A stretch of 28,722 bases of DNA from a virus: positions 1 through 28,722 of IMG/VR virus record IMGVR_UViG_3300044568_002116; one strand, given 5' to 3'. Position 1 is the stretch's first letter. Every line of letters starts with the position of its first letter. Shown one piece after another: positions 1 through 7,839 of the stretch. Position numbers and translations under genes: made by a program. The notes under the pieces were generated by a model, which was given only the letters and a program-made list of their open reading frames with translations, searched no databases and had not been told where the DNA came from.

Positions 1-1
1 A

Positions 2-3000
2 ACAGAAAAGGCGGCCAAAGAATCGTCAAAACTTAGAAGAGAAATTGAAGAAAAAATTACCGATAATCTTAATGAACAATTAAGTAATAAAGACACTGGT
101 GTTGGGTTTAAACCATCTATTAGAAACGTATTGGCGGTTTTCTTTGCACAAGGTGAAGCGTTTATTCGTTTAATGGATGATGTCCATTCTAAAGCTTGGG
201 ATTTAAGAGAAAATAAATACAGACGACAAGCAATTTTTGGTAGTAATAGTAGTGCATTGAGTGTGGATGTTAAATCCTCTACCCAAAATAATGAACCAAT
301 TTATCCGTGGCCTCAAGTTATTAAGGAAACTTTAGGTGATGATAAACAAGAAAAATTTGAAATTGTTTATCCGGGAGACAAATCAATTTCAACTATGACA
401 AAGGCGTATATTCCTGAAATATGGCCTGAAGTTGAATTTGTTGAGGAATTTATTAAAGGTTATACTCAAAGGGAAGGGGACAAGGATGATGTTGGTGATG
501 TGTCTAATGTGGTTACAAGACCAAATAGATTAAGTTTAAATGCTCTTGATTTTCCTGTGACAAATGAGGTATTCCAAAACAAAGAAGAAATAAAATTCTT
601 TTATGAAATTTATGAAAGAATTATGGTTAACACTTATTATTCTAAATTAAATAGACAATCGGGGTATGACGCAAGTATTTTTATGGTTGAGGCGGAAGAC
701 GAAAAGATTAATATACTTAAGAGTTTAGGTGATGATAATCCATTTTTAACTCAAAAACTAAAACGATACTTAATTGATCAAGATAATTTCTTAACATTTT
801 TAAGACACATTTCAAATCAAGGACAAGGTGAAAGTTGGCAAAAATTCATAAGAGGAGAATTTACAATAAATTACCTTAAGAATAAAACTAACGTACCTTT
901 TGAATTATTTAATCAACAAATTCTAACAAATGAAAGATCACAACCAAATGTTTCATTAACTGATGAATCAAAAATAATAGATTACATAGGAAATCAAACC
1001 TCTAGTAATGAATTTGATTTTTCTGATATGTATCCTATTACTAATTTTAATTGGTGTAAGAATTATCTTGCGGATGGGGAATCACTTCAAAATGTTAATT
1101 TAGCATATAATACTAAAGATGTATTATCGTACAATACAACACATAAAACAATTTGTAATTTTAATAACGACGATACTAACGATAAGAAAAGACCTATAAC
1201 TAACTTTAACTATAAGGCCGACGTATTTAGTCAAAATATTAATACTTCTAATTTCAAAACATTCTATAATAATAGAAAAATTGAAGAACAGTTTACAACT
1301 GAAGGGAATTTAAATTATTCTAATTACGACGGGTTCTTAACGGAAACTCAAACCACTTCAATATTGAATACACCTTATTTTATAAATGCAATTCAAAATG
1401 GTGTATATAATTTTAGATATAAACCAAATGATTTATCATCTTACAAACAAGCAGCATATCTATTCTTGAATAGTTTACCACTAGCAAGTCTTAGAGAAAA
1501 ATATAGGTCATATAACGAACCTAATGATTTAAGTTATATCTTATCAACCATTAAAAAATTCGGAGCGGTACATAAATTACCATACGCTTGGGTTGTTAAA
1601 TATGGTTCCATATGGTATAGATATAAAACTTGGAATGATACTGGTGTAGATATATTAGATGAGGTTTGGAAAGATTTTGATTATTTAGGTAATTATGACC
1701 CCGTAACCTCGGCATCAACAAAAGTTTATTCTTTGAATATTGAAGGATTCCAAAACAATATAGTTTTAGAAAATACGGTAAATTCAACACCAAACTTAGT
1801 TGCATATAATTCAACAACTATGAATACAGGGTTTTTCCCTAAGTTGTATGATGATATGAATGTATTCTTACAAGGATTACAATTATTTTCGGGCGTAACA
1901 CAATTAAACGGTACTTGTAGTATTGTTGGGACAACATTGGACGTTTATACTATTAATGATAATAACTTGGCTCCTGGCGAAGTATTGGCCGGACCAACAG
2001 TAGATGCTAATACAACTATTGTATCCCAAATAAATGGTACAACAGGAGGTGTTGGTAAATATACTGTTGATATATCTCAAAATACATCAATATTAAATGG
2101 TACTTGTAATGTTAATTTAACAACAATGGACGTTTTAACGTTTAGTGGTGGTACATTATCTGCAGGACAAATTATTTCAGGACCAAATCTTGCTCTTGGA
2201 ACTAAAATTGTTAGTCAAGTGAGTGGTACTACAGGAGGTGTTGGACAATATGTTGTTGATATATCTCAAACACTTACAGGAGAAAACTTTACTGTGGTAA
2301 CACCAAACATTTTTTATGTTACTAATTCATCAACAGGTGGATATTCACAAACTGAAATCCAAACATTAATTAATGATGGTAAAATGGTGATGACAACAAA
2401 CGAAGGTGGTAAAATTATTGAAACAAGTGGTTTTGATCCTGACGATAATGATAGATCATTAAAAATAACGCCTTGGTCAACAATTGTTAAAACAACTGAA
2501 GGTGATAAATATTTTATAATGCCGTCTTTTGGTTACACAAAAAATCAAACAAAAGAGGAGTGTTTTAAAAATAACAAAATGAAAATAGAGGCTTCTAGTA
2601 ATCCTGCGGTCTTTAACGGATCTGTTAGATTATTTTGGGGATCACCAAACTATGGTTATTTTGATAATACTAAAATTACAAAACCAAATCCTGATTCATA
2701 TTTAAAAGAAATATTGTCGGATAAAAAAACACAACAGAATTTTTCATTGAATGGTGATATTACAAAATACGATAAAATATCGGAAATGTTTACAACATTT
2801 GATACGGAAATATTAGATTACTTTGAACAAGAGTTTTTAAATTTTAGTAGATCAATTTACGATTTTAAGACATTGGTTCCAAGTGATAAAGATGTTGAAA
2901 CTGAATCGGAAAGATCATACAAGAACTTTCAATTATTAATGAGAGAATTATTAGTTGTTGAAAAACCATCAACTCTTAATTCTGAGGGGATGATTAATTC

Positions 3001-5629
3001 TGTTATTGAAAAACAAAAAACAACATTTCAAGGAATACTAACTAATTTTTTAGAATATAATGTTGTATTAAAAATGGGTAATCCATCTATGTTTGATAGA
3101 AGAACATTTTTAACATTCTCTACTAAATTCTTAATTGATCCTGTGTCATATCAAGGGTATAGTCAAGGAACATCAGGAAGTTTACCATCAAACGGTGGAA
3201 CTATTACATTGGCTCAATCTAAAATTGCAAACCCTGAAACATGGAAAACTTTAGAGAAATATGTTGGGTTTTCAGAAATACCTGAGTTAGTTTATTCCGA
3301 TAATGGATCATATATAACAGATTTCTTTATTGATTTGAATGTACAATTTACTGAAAAAAATATTAAAGATTTTGCTCCGTTGATTATGTTATATGCAACA
3401 CAAAAACTTAATAATTTTGAAGTCCCGACAAATAATGTTTTTATCCCAAATCCTGTCCCAACACCCGCACCAAGTCCTCAAACACCTGGTGATTTATTAA
3501 TGGTTGTAACACTTAAAGATACTAACACAATTTCTGTGTATAAATTTGGACCACAAAAATATGGTGTTTATAAAGATGCTTCAGGAACAATTTTATATAC
3601 TGGTCCGTCACTTAGTGCGTTTCAATATCCATTAAATATTACGGTGGTTAATGAAATTATTATAAGTCAATATTCTACGGGTTTAGCATCAACACCTAAT
3701 GACCCACAATTTATTATTAGTATTGTTAATGTAACTCCTTCACAAGTAACAACAACTACCACCACACTTCCTATTGTTCAAAATTTAGGTAATAGTTTAG
3801 GTGGTGTTAAGTTTTATGGACTTATGGATGAATACCTTGATAAATCTGAAATTTATTTAAAAAATGTTATTTCTAATTTAATGACAGGAGTGAGAGCTGG
3901 TTTACCAAATATTACAATAGAGGGTGATAAAGGTAATAAGTCACAACTTGAGGGAGAACAAACAAGAGTTGAGATATGGGAAACATTCAAAGCGTTTAAT
4001 GATACTTGGGTTGCCGGTGGTGATTTTAAATCAAAAACAATGTTTGAAGATGTTTTATTATTTGATAGGGCAAGTAGAGACGTTGGACAAAAAGTTTATG
4101 TTGATATCTTTAAAATTAAAGATTTAATTGAAGGTTCATTATATAAAAATAATATGTTGGATATTGTATCAACAATTTTAACTCAAAATAATTTTACTTA
4201 TTTCCCATTACCTGCTTATGCTAATTTCTATAACGCACAAGATGCTGAAAAAAATCCTGTACCAAGAAGTGAAGGATCAACTGAATTTGCTAACTCATTT
4301 TGGGGTACGTTCTTAAATGTGGACTACAGAAACACATCACCTAAGTTTTTATGTTATTACGCAAACAAACCTAGCCAATATGTGGATATGAAAGACAATG
4401 TTGATTATAGATTTAGAGATGACGCTTTTGATCTTAGGAGAGCAAGTGATAATCCATTAGTTGAAAATCAATCTAATAAAAAAAATTGGGATAAATCAAA
4501 TAAAGTTGTTGGGTTCAATATAGACATTAGTAATCAAAATCAACAAATATTTAAAAATTTTAGTGTTGGTCAAGATGTTGGTAAACCTACTGCGGAATCT
4601 TTGGAAATGTTAAATCAAATGGCAAACCAAAGTAGAAACAGAAGTACAGGATCTCAAAACGTATCTTTATATAACTTATATAGAAATAGAAGTTACGAAT
4701 GTTCTGTTGATATGTTAGGTAACGCTCTTATACAACCAATGATGTACTTTAATGTAAGAAACATACCTATGTTCTCAGGGCCATATATGATTACTTCGGT
4801 AACTCATCAGATTAGTGAAGGTGAATTTAGTACAACATTTAAAGGTACAAGACAACCTTTTTATAGTTTACCTAAAATTGATAGTTTTATACAATCTTTA
4901 AGTTTGGATATAATATCTAAATTACAGGAACAAGTAAAAGCAAATGAAGAAAAGAAAAAAAACTCAAGTGAAAATGTGATATTCCAAAAAAATAATGTGG
5001 TTTCAAATGTAACTGGTACTGATACAATAACTAAAAATCAAGATTGTTCTGATAAAATTAATAGTGGTTATGTTGGGTATACACCATTAGATAGTCCAAC
5101 ATCAACTCAAATATCATATAAGGATTTTAAAAAACTACTTGGAGATAGAATTGTTGCAAGTGGAATACCAAAAGAAACAACTAGTGGTGGAGTTACAACT
5201 CCAAATGAAAATTTTGTAAAATTGTCAGCTAATTTATTCTTGTTTATTTATTTAGATTCCGCATCAGCAAGTGGAATGAAAGCTTATGAGAATAATTATA
5301 GTACCATTAATTTAACTGAAACTTATGGGCAAATATTAGCGTCTACAACTAATAAAAAATACTATTGTTTATCAAGAGGTACTAATTTGAATATACCTGT
5401 AGTATCATTTATATCTGCTGAAAAATTTGTTGATTTTGCAATTGGTAAATTTAAAGATAGATTATCTTTAATAAAAACAGCTACCAATGAGGAGATTGTT
5501 CAACTATATGTAACTAAGTATCCTAACATCCAACCAGATAATGTTTATACTGAAATGACGGAACAAGATAAAAACACATTACAAAATAAAGTAAAACAAG
5601 GATCGGATATATATAACTCAATAAATTAA
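2..5629 (+). CDS. Giant baseplate hub-like virion protein (5' partial)
   Basis: The frame is open from base 2, so the gene begins before the window; the first available start, a TTG at 131, is internal. 1875 codons are visible. Near residues 1571-1610 a stretch (MLGNALIQPMMYF, then FSGPYMITSVTH) resembles the C-terminal part of gpD/late-control-D and XkdQ-type hub proteins, which form the central baseplate ring under the tail tube. Around residues 635-760 there are two tandem 63-residue modules rich in GTTGGVG. A Pro-rich linker (about 1147-1163) and a VTTTTTTLP linker (about 1249-1257) bracket a small beta-rich insert. The last ~170 residues form a separate domain (KKYYC, then FISAEKFVDFAIGKF) that could be a degenerate lysozyme/glucosaminidase-type fold; this is inference. 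Size far exceeds ordinary hub proteins, suggesting a fusion. Virion role is likely; the exact name is uncertain. Confidence 0.75.
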   Translation, partial: TEKAAKESSKLRREIEEKITDNLNEQLSNKDTGVGFKPSIRNVLAVFFAQGEAFIRLMDDVHSKAWDLRENKYRRQAIFGSNSSALSVDVKSSTQNNEPIYPWPQVIKETLGDDKQEKFEIVYPGDKSISTMTKAYIPEIWPEVEFVEEFIKGYTQREGDKDDVGDVSNVVTRPNRLSLNALDFPVTNEVFQNKEEIKFFYEIYERIMVNTYYSKLNRQSGYDASIFMVEAEDEKINILKSLGDDNPFLTQKLKRYLIDQDNFLTFLRHISNQGQGESWQKFIRGEFTINYLKNKTNVPFELFNQQILTNERSQPNVSLTDESKIIDYIGNQTSSNEFDFSDMYPITNFNWCKNYLADGESLQNVNLAYNTKDVLSYNTTHKTICNFNNDDTNDKKRPITNFNYKADVFSQNINTSNFKTFYNNRKIEEQFTTEGNLNYSNYDGFLTETQTTSILNTPYFINAIQNGVYNFRYKPNDLSSYKQAAYLFLNSLPLASLREKYRSYNEPNDLSYILSTIKKFGAVHKLPYAWVVKYGSIWYRYKTWNDTGVDILDEVWKDFDYLGNYDPVTSASTKVYSLNIEGFQNNIVLENTVNSTPNLVAYNSTTMNTGFFPKLYDDMNVFLQGLQLFSGVTQLNGTCSIVGTTLDVYTINDNNLAPGEVLAGPTVDANTTIVSQINGTTGGVGKYTVDISQNTSILNGTCNVNLTTMDVLTFSGGTLSAGQIISGPNLALGTKIVSQVSGTTGGVGQYVVDISQTLTGENFTVVTPNIFYVTNSSTGGYSQTEIQTLINDGKMVMTTNEGGKIIETSGFDPDDNDRSLKITPWSTIVKTTEGDKYFIMPSFGYTKNQTKEECFKNNKMKIEASSNPAVFNGSVRLFWGSPNYGYFDNTKITKPNPDSYLKEILSDKKTQQNFSLNGDITKYDKISEMFTTFDTEILDYFEQEFLNFSRSIYDFKTLVPSDKDVETESERSYKNFQLLMRELLVVEKPSTLNSEGMINSVIEKQKTTFQGILTNFLEYNVVLKMGNPSMFDRRTFLTFSTKFLIDPVSYQGYSQGTSGSLPSNGGTITLAQSKIANPETWKTLEKYVGFSEIPELVYSDNGSYITDFFIDLNVQFTEKNIKDFAPLIMLYATQKLNNFEVPTNNVFIPNPVPTPAPSPQTPGDLLMVVTLKDTNTISVYKFGPQKYGVYKDASGTILYTGPSLSAFQYPLNITVVNEIIISQYSTGLASTPNDPQFIISIVNVTPSQVTTTTTTLPIVQNLGNSLGGVKFYGLMDEYLDKSEIYLKNVISNLMTGVRAGLPNITIEGDKGNKSQLEGEQTRVEIWETFKAFNDTWVAGGDFKSKTMFEDVLLFDRASRDVGQKVYVDIFKIKDLIEGSLYKNNMLDIVSTILTQNNFTYFPLPAYANFYNAQDAEKNPVPRSEGSTEFANSFWGTFLNVDYRNTSPKFLCYYANKPSQYVDMKDNVDYRFRDDAFDLRRASDNPLVENQSNKKNWDKSNKVVGFNIDISNQNQQIFKNFSVGQDVGKPTAESLEMLNQMANQSRNRSTGSQNVSLYNLYRNRSYECSVDMLGNALIQPMMYFNVRNIPMFSGPYMITSVTHQISEGEFSTTFKGTRQPFYSLPKIDSFIQSLSLDIISKLQEQVKANEEKKKNSSENVIFQKNNVVSNVTGTDTITKNQDCSDKINSGYVGYTPLDSPTSTQISYKDFKKLLGDRIVASGIPKETTSGGVTTPNENFVKLSANLFLFIYLDSASASGMKAYENNYSTINLTETYGQILASTTNKKYYCLSRGTNLNIPVVSFISAEKFVDFAIGKFKDRLSLIKTATNEEIVQLYVTKYPNIQPDNVYTEMTEQDKNTLQNKVKQGSDIYNSIN
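1904..2281 (+). repeat. Two tandem 189-bp (63-residue) repeats inside the hub-like gene
   Basis: Unit 1 is 1904-2092 and unit 2 is 2093-2281, in frame and directly adjacent. Both start LNGTC, both carry VSQ(I/V)(N/S)GTTGGVG and both end (V)VDISQ or TVDISQ. The units are diverged, so this is an old protein-level duplication rather than a recent slippage event. The GTTGGVG.Y.V...Q pattern is common in beta-structured modules of phage tail and fibre proteins. Confidence 0.85.
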
Positions 5630-5647
5630 TTTTATTGAATAACTAGA

Positions 5648-5659
5648 TATTTATAAATA
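5648..5659 (+). promoter_or_regulatory. T4-late-promoter-like TATAAATA with overlapping TATTTAT
   Basis: The 39-base gap before the 74-residue gene contains TATTTATAAATA. Bases 5652-5659 are TATAAATA, identical to the T4 late -10 consensus read by the gp55 sigma factor; 5648-5654 are TATTTAT, the element that recurs in other gaps here. The ATG follows only 9 bases after the motif, so a transcript starting here would have almost no leader. AT-rich sequence makes chance a real alternative. Confidence 0.4.
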
Positions 5660-5668
5660 AAAACAATT

Positions 5669-5893
5669 ATGGATACAAAATTAATTTTAGACAACTACTT
5701 GGGTAAAAACACAAGAGTGTCAGAGAAAGATAAAGGTAATGGGTACAAAGAAGTTTGTGACTTAGACACTGGAGATTGTTATACGCTTAGAATAAAAGAC
5801 GGATTAATTGAAAGAGTTGATAATACTATAAACACATTCAAAAAAATACAAGTAGAAACTAAAACAGGAATTAAACAATTATTAAACGGATAA
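5669..5893 (+). CDS. Small protein of unknown function (74 aa)
   Basis: I do not recognise this protein. It starts with ATG after an AT-rich leader without Shine-Dalgarno and ends two bases before the next gene, so the two are probably cotranscribed and translationally coupled. It is polar, without signal peptide or membrane segment, and has two cysteines close together (VCDLDTGDCYTL). The alternating pattern in that region suggests a small beta-rich fold. Its place between a hub-like giant and an acidic virion protein makes a structural or assembly role plausible, but nothing in the sequence proves it. Confidence 0.6.
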   Translation: MDTKLILDNYLGKNTRVSEKDKGNGYKEVCDLDTGDCYTLRIKDGLIERVDNTINTFKKIQVETKTGIKQLLNG

Positions 5894-5895
5894 TC

Positions 5896-6570
5896 ATGGC
5901 AATAGATAAAAAAATATTAAAAGAAATAAGTAGATTTAATTCTATTAACAAATACATAACTGAACAAGTTGACCCTGCATTAGACGCTGCGTTGGCACCA
6001 CCTGCGGATCCTGCATTAGCGGGCGGAGCTCCACCTGTTGATCCTGCGGCTCCTGTTGATCCTGCGGCTCCTGCGGCTCCTAACGCAGTTGCTCCAATTC
6101 CACCGGCAGCACCTGTTGATATTGCAACAGATCCTGAGGTAGAAGAACTTGGTGCTGAGGGAGAAGAAGAAGAAAACAAAGAAGAATTAGATGTTACAGA
6201 TTTAGTTGCAAGTCAAAAAAATATGGAACAAAAACAAGAAGAATATTTTGATAACTTATTTGCTCAACTAAAAACTCTTGAGGAAAAATTAGGTGAAATG
6301 GATGGTTTGGTAACAACCATAAATAACTTAGAAACTAAGTTTGATAAATTTAGACCAAAAACTCCACAAGAGAAATTAGAACTAAGAAGTTTAGATTCAG
6401 GTCCTTTTAACCAAAAATTATCTGATTTCTTTGAAGACAAAGAACCTGATATGGAAAAATCGGGTAAAAATGAATATGTTTTAACAACTGATGATGCTAA
6501 TAATTACTCTACAAATGATGTTGAAACTTCATTTAATAATTACGACGACGAAGACACAAATATGATGTAA
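5896..6570 (+). CDS. Ala/Pro-rich acidic coiled-coil protein, probable virion or capsid-internal protein (224 aa)
   Basis: Three parts are visible. Residues 1-23 are a basic, amphipathic N-terminus ending ITE. Residues 25-75 are a low-complexity Pro-Ala-Asp linker with VDPAAP repeats. Residues 80-105 are strongly acidic, followed by a heptad-like helix around residues 105-150 (QLKTLEEKLGEMD, INNLETKFDKF). The tail is acidic and Asn/Asp-rich. No enzyme motif is seen. The ITE at residues 21-23 fits the (L/I)xE cleavage rule of T4-type prohead proteases, so the N-terminus may be a removable targeting peptide; that is inference. The gene ends eight bases before a strong terminator stem. A scaffold, internal capsid protein or tail chaperone are all possible. 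Confidence 0.6.
   Translation: MAIDKKILKEISRFNSINKYITEQVDPALDAALAPPADPALAGGAPPVDPAAPVDPAAPAAPNAVAPIPPAAPVDIATDPEVEELGAEGEEEENKEELDVTDLVASQKNMEQKQEEYFDNLFAQLKTLEEKLGEMDGLVTTINNLETKFDKFRPKTPQEKLELRSLDSGPFNQKLSDFFEDKEPDMEKSGKNEYVLTTDDANNYSTNDVETSFNNYDDEDTNMM
6034..6078 (+). repeat. 18-bp tandem repeat (2.5 copies) in the Ala/Pro linker
   Basis: The unit CCTGTTGATCCTGCGGCT occurs at 6034-6051 and 6052-6069, followed by a half unit at 6070-6078. It encodes PVDPAA. Copies are identical at the DNA level, so this is a recent or slippage-prone expansion. It is also locally much richer in G+C than its surroundings. Confidence 0.9.
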
Positions 6571-6577
6571 TACTTTA

Positions 6578-6612
6578 GAGAGGGACATCAATGTCCCTCT
6601 CAAGTTTTTTTT
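6578..6612 (+). terminator. Rho-independent terminator closing the first virion block
   Basis: A perfect 11-bp inverted repeat, GAGAGGGACAT and ATGTCCCTCTC (6578-6588 and 6591-6601), is followed by AAG and eight T residues (6605-6612). It begins eight bases after the stop codon of the 224-residue gene. Confidence 0.93.
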
Positions 6613-6621
6613 AAATATTTT

Positions 6622-6653
6622 ATTGACTACCCTACTTTTTATAACTATATTTT
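6622..6653 (+). promoter_or_regulatory. Promoter for the gp32-like gene
   Basis: Directly after the terminator lies TTGACT (6623-6628), 17 bases, then TATATT (6646-6651), a good general sigma-70 fit. The same stretch also fits the Bacteroidota pattern: ATTG (6622-6625; consensus TTTG), 20 bases, then TATATTTT (6646-6653; consensus TAnnTTTG, one mismatch). It leaves a leader of roughly 25 bases before the ATG at 6684. Its place between a terminator and a gene needed in bulk supports the call; no start-site data are available. Confidence 0.6.
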
Positions 6654-6683
6654 CTACGTAAACCTTTAATAAATATATACAAA

Positions 6684-7547
6684 ATGGCGACAAACAATGT
6701 TTTAGATGCAGTTTTGGCTCAGTATGAGAGTTCAAAACAAAGTGGTTCTTCTTCCACTTCAAAATTCACACAAGAAGAAAGAATGAAAAAGTATTTCGCG
6801 GCAATCCTTAAGGATAGTGAAAAACAAGGTCAACGAACAATCCGTATTTTACCTACAACTGATGGATCATCTCCTTTTAAGGAAGTTTGGTTTCACGAAA
6901 TCAATGTTGATGGTAAATGGCAGAAGTTCTATGATCCAGGAAAAAATGACAACGAACGTTCACCTTTGAATGAGGTATATGACGAGTTAATGTCAACAGG
7001 TCGTGAATCCGACAAACAATTAGCTATACAATACAAAGCACGTAAGTTTTATATTGTTAAAGTAATTGACCGTGATCACGAAGAAGATGGTGTTAAATTT
7101 TGGAGATTTAAACACAATTACAAACAAGAAGGAATCCTTGACAAAATTATTCCGATTTGGAAAGCAAAAGGTGATATTACTGACTCTGATAATGGTCGTG
7201 ACTTAATCCTTGAACTTACAAAGGCAAAAACACCAAAAGGTGCGACATATACGGTTATCCAAACCGTTATGTATGACGATCCAACACCAACACATGAAGA
7301 CGCTGAACAAGCATCAACATGGGTCAACAATGAGTTGACTTGGGAGGACGTATACTCTAAGAAACCTGTTGAATACCTTGAATCAATTGCAAGAGGTGAA
7401 ACTCCACGTTGGGACACTGACGCAGGAAAATACATCTACTCAAATAATCAAGAAGAAGAAATTTCTATGGGTGGAAGTGTAAAGTCTGAAGTTAAAAAGG
7501 CTGATCCTCAGTCTAATCAAGAAGTTGACGAAGATTTACCATTCTAA
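6684..7547 (+). CDS. 32: gp32-like single-stranded DNA-binding protein
   Basis: It coats ssDNA during replication and recombination and organises helicase and recombinase loading. The N-terminus (residues 1-35) is a Ser/Lys/Gln-rich arm, followed by the OB-fold core with RTIRILP, PFKEVWFHE and KFYDPG (residues 51-86), typical of T4-type gp32. The zinc ribbon ligands of T4 gp32 (CPxC) appear as SPLN at residues 93-96, and the whole protein has no cysteine, so zinc binding is lost. The C-terminus is acidic and ends DEDLPF, close to the DDDIPF tip of bacterial SSB that recruits partner proteins. Length (287) is near T4 gp32 (301). The gene has its own promoter and terminator. It has no Shine-Dalgarno. 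Confidence 0.9.
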   Translation: MATNNVLDAVLAQYESSKQSGSSSTSKFTQEERMKKYFAAILKDSEKQGQRTIRILPTTDGSSPFKEVWFHEINVDGKWQKFYDPGKNDNERSPLNEVYDELMSTGRESDKQLAIQYKARKFYIVKVIDRDHEEDGVKFWRFKHNYKQEGILDKIIPIWKAKGDITDSDNGRDLILELTKAKTPKGATYTVIQTVMYDDPTPTHEDAEQASTWVNNELTWEDVYSKKPVEYLESIARGETPRWDTDAGKYIYSNNQEEEISMGGSVKSEVKKADPQSNQEVDEDLPF

Positions 7548-7559
7548 TTAAACTTTAAC

Positions 7560-7595
7560 ATGGACACTTGGAAATACTGAGTGTCCATATTTTTT
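7560..7595 (+). terminator. Rho-independent terminator after the gp32-like gene
   Basis: Stem ATGGACACT (7560-7568) pairs with AGTGTCCAT (7580-7588) across an 11-base loop and is followed by a T run (7590-7595). It begins 12 bases after the stop codon. Leakiness would feed the downstream replication genes, for which I see no clear separate promoter. Confidence 0.85.
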
Positions 7596-7607
7596 AAAAT
7601 CAAAAAA

Positions 7608-7838
7608 ATGAGCAAAATAGCAGAAAAAATGTATGAGGCATTGTCCTTAAAATATCGTAGTGAAATAGCTGAAGCGGAAGCAACATTATTAGTTTATTTA
7701 ACTTCACCTGTTGGTATTGGTGAACACCCACAACATCTTGAAGAAATGGATAAGTTGGTTGAAAAATTCGCTAATGCACAAGATAAACTTGAGTCATTGG
7801 AAAAAATTCGTAAATATAATTCAGTAATTACACAATAA
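7608..7838 (+). CDS. Small conserved helical protein between gp32 and UvsX genes (76 aa)
   Basis: I chose ATG at 7608. An in-frame GTG at 7581 would start inside the terminator stem and encode an implausible Phe/Lys leader. The protein is predicted largely helical and charged, with a central loop around VGIGEHP and a C-terminal heptad-like helix (LVEKFANAQDKLESL). No catalytic motif or membrane segment is seen. It stops one base before the UvsX-like start, so the two are almost certainly cotranslated. The position suggests an accessory role in recombination or replication. It does not look like the larger T4 helicase loader gp59. Function unknown. Confidence 0.75.
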   Translation: MSKIAEKMYEALSLKYRSEIAEAEATLLVYLTSPVGIGEHPQHLEEMDKLVEKFANAQDKLESLEKIRKYNSVITQ

Positions 7839-7839
7839 C

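Noticed and set aside
131-133. TTG at 131 as start of the hub-like gene
   Set aside because: The same frame is open, with sensible protein sequence, from base 2 to this point, so the TTG is an internal Leu codon and the gene starts outside the window.
5871-6179. Antisense open frame rich in Gly/Ala/Ser
   Set aside because: It is the mirror of the repetitive Ala/Pro linker on the + strand; composition comes from that repeat, and no antisense promoter or leader is seen.
7118-7435. Antisense open frame inside the gp32-like gene
   Set aside because: It is fully inside a gene with strong family evidence, with no domain, leader or conservation to support it.
7581-7583. GTG at 7581 as start of the 76-residue protein
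   Set aside because: It lies in the 3' arm of the gp32 terminator and would add an unlikely leader; ATG at 7608 is the normal start.
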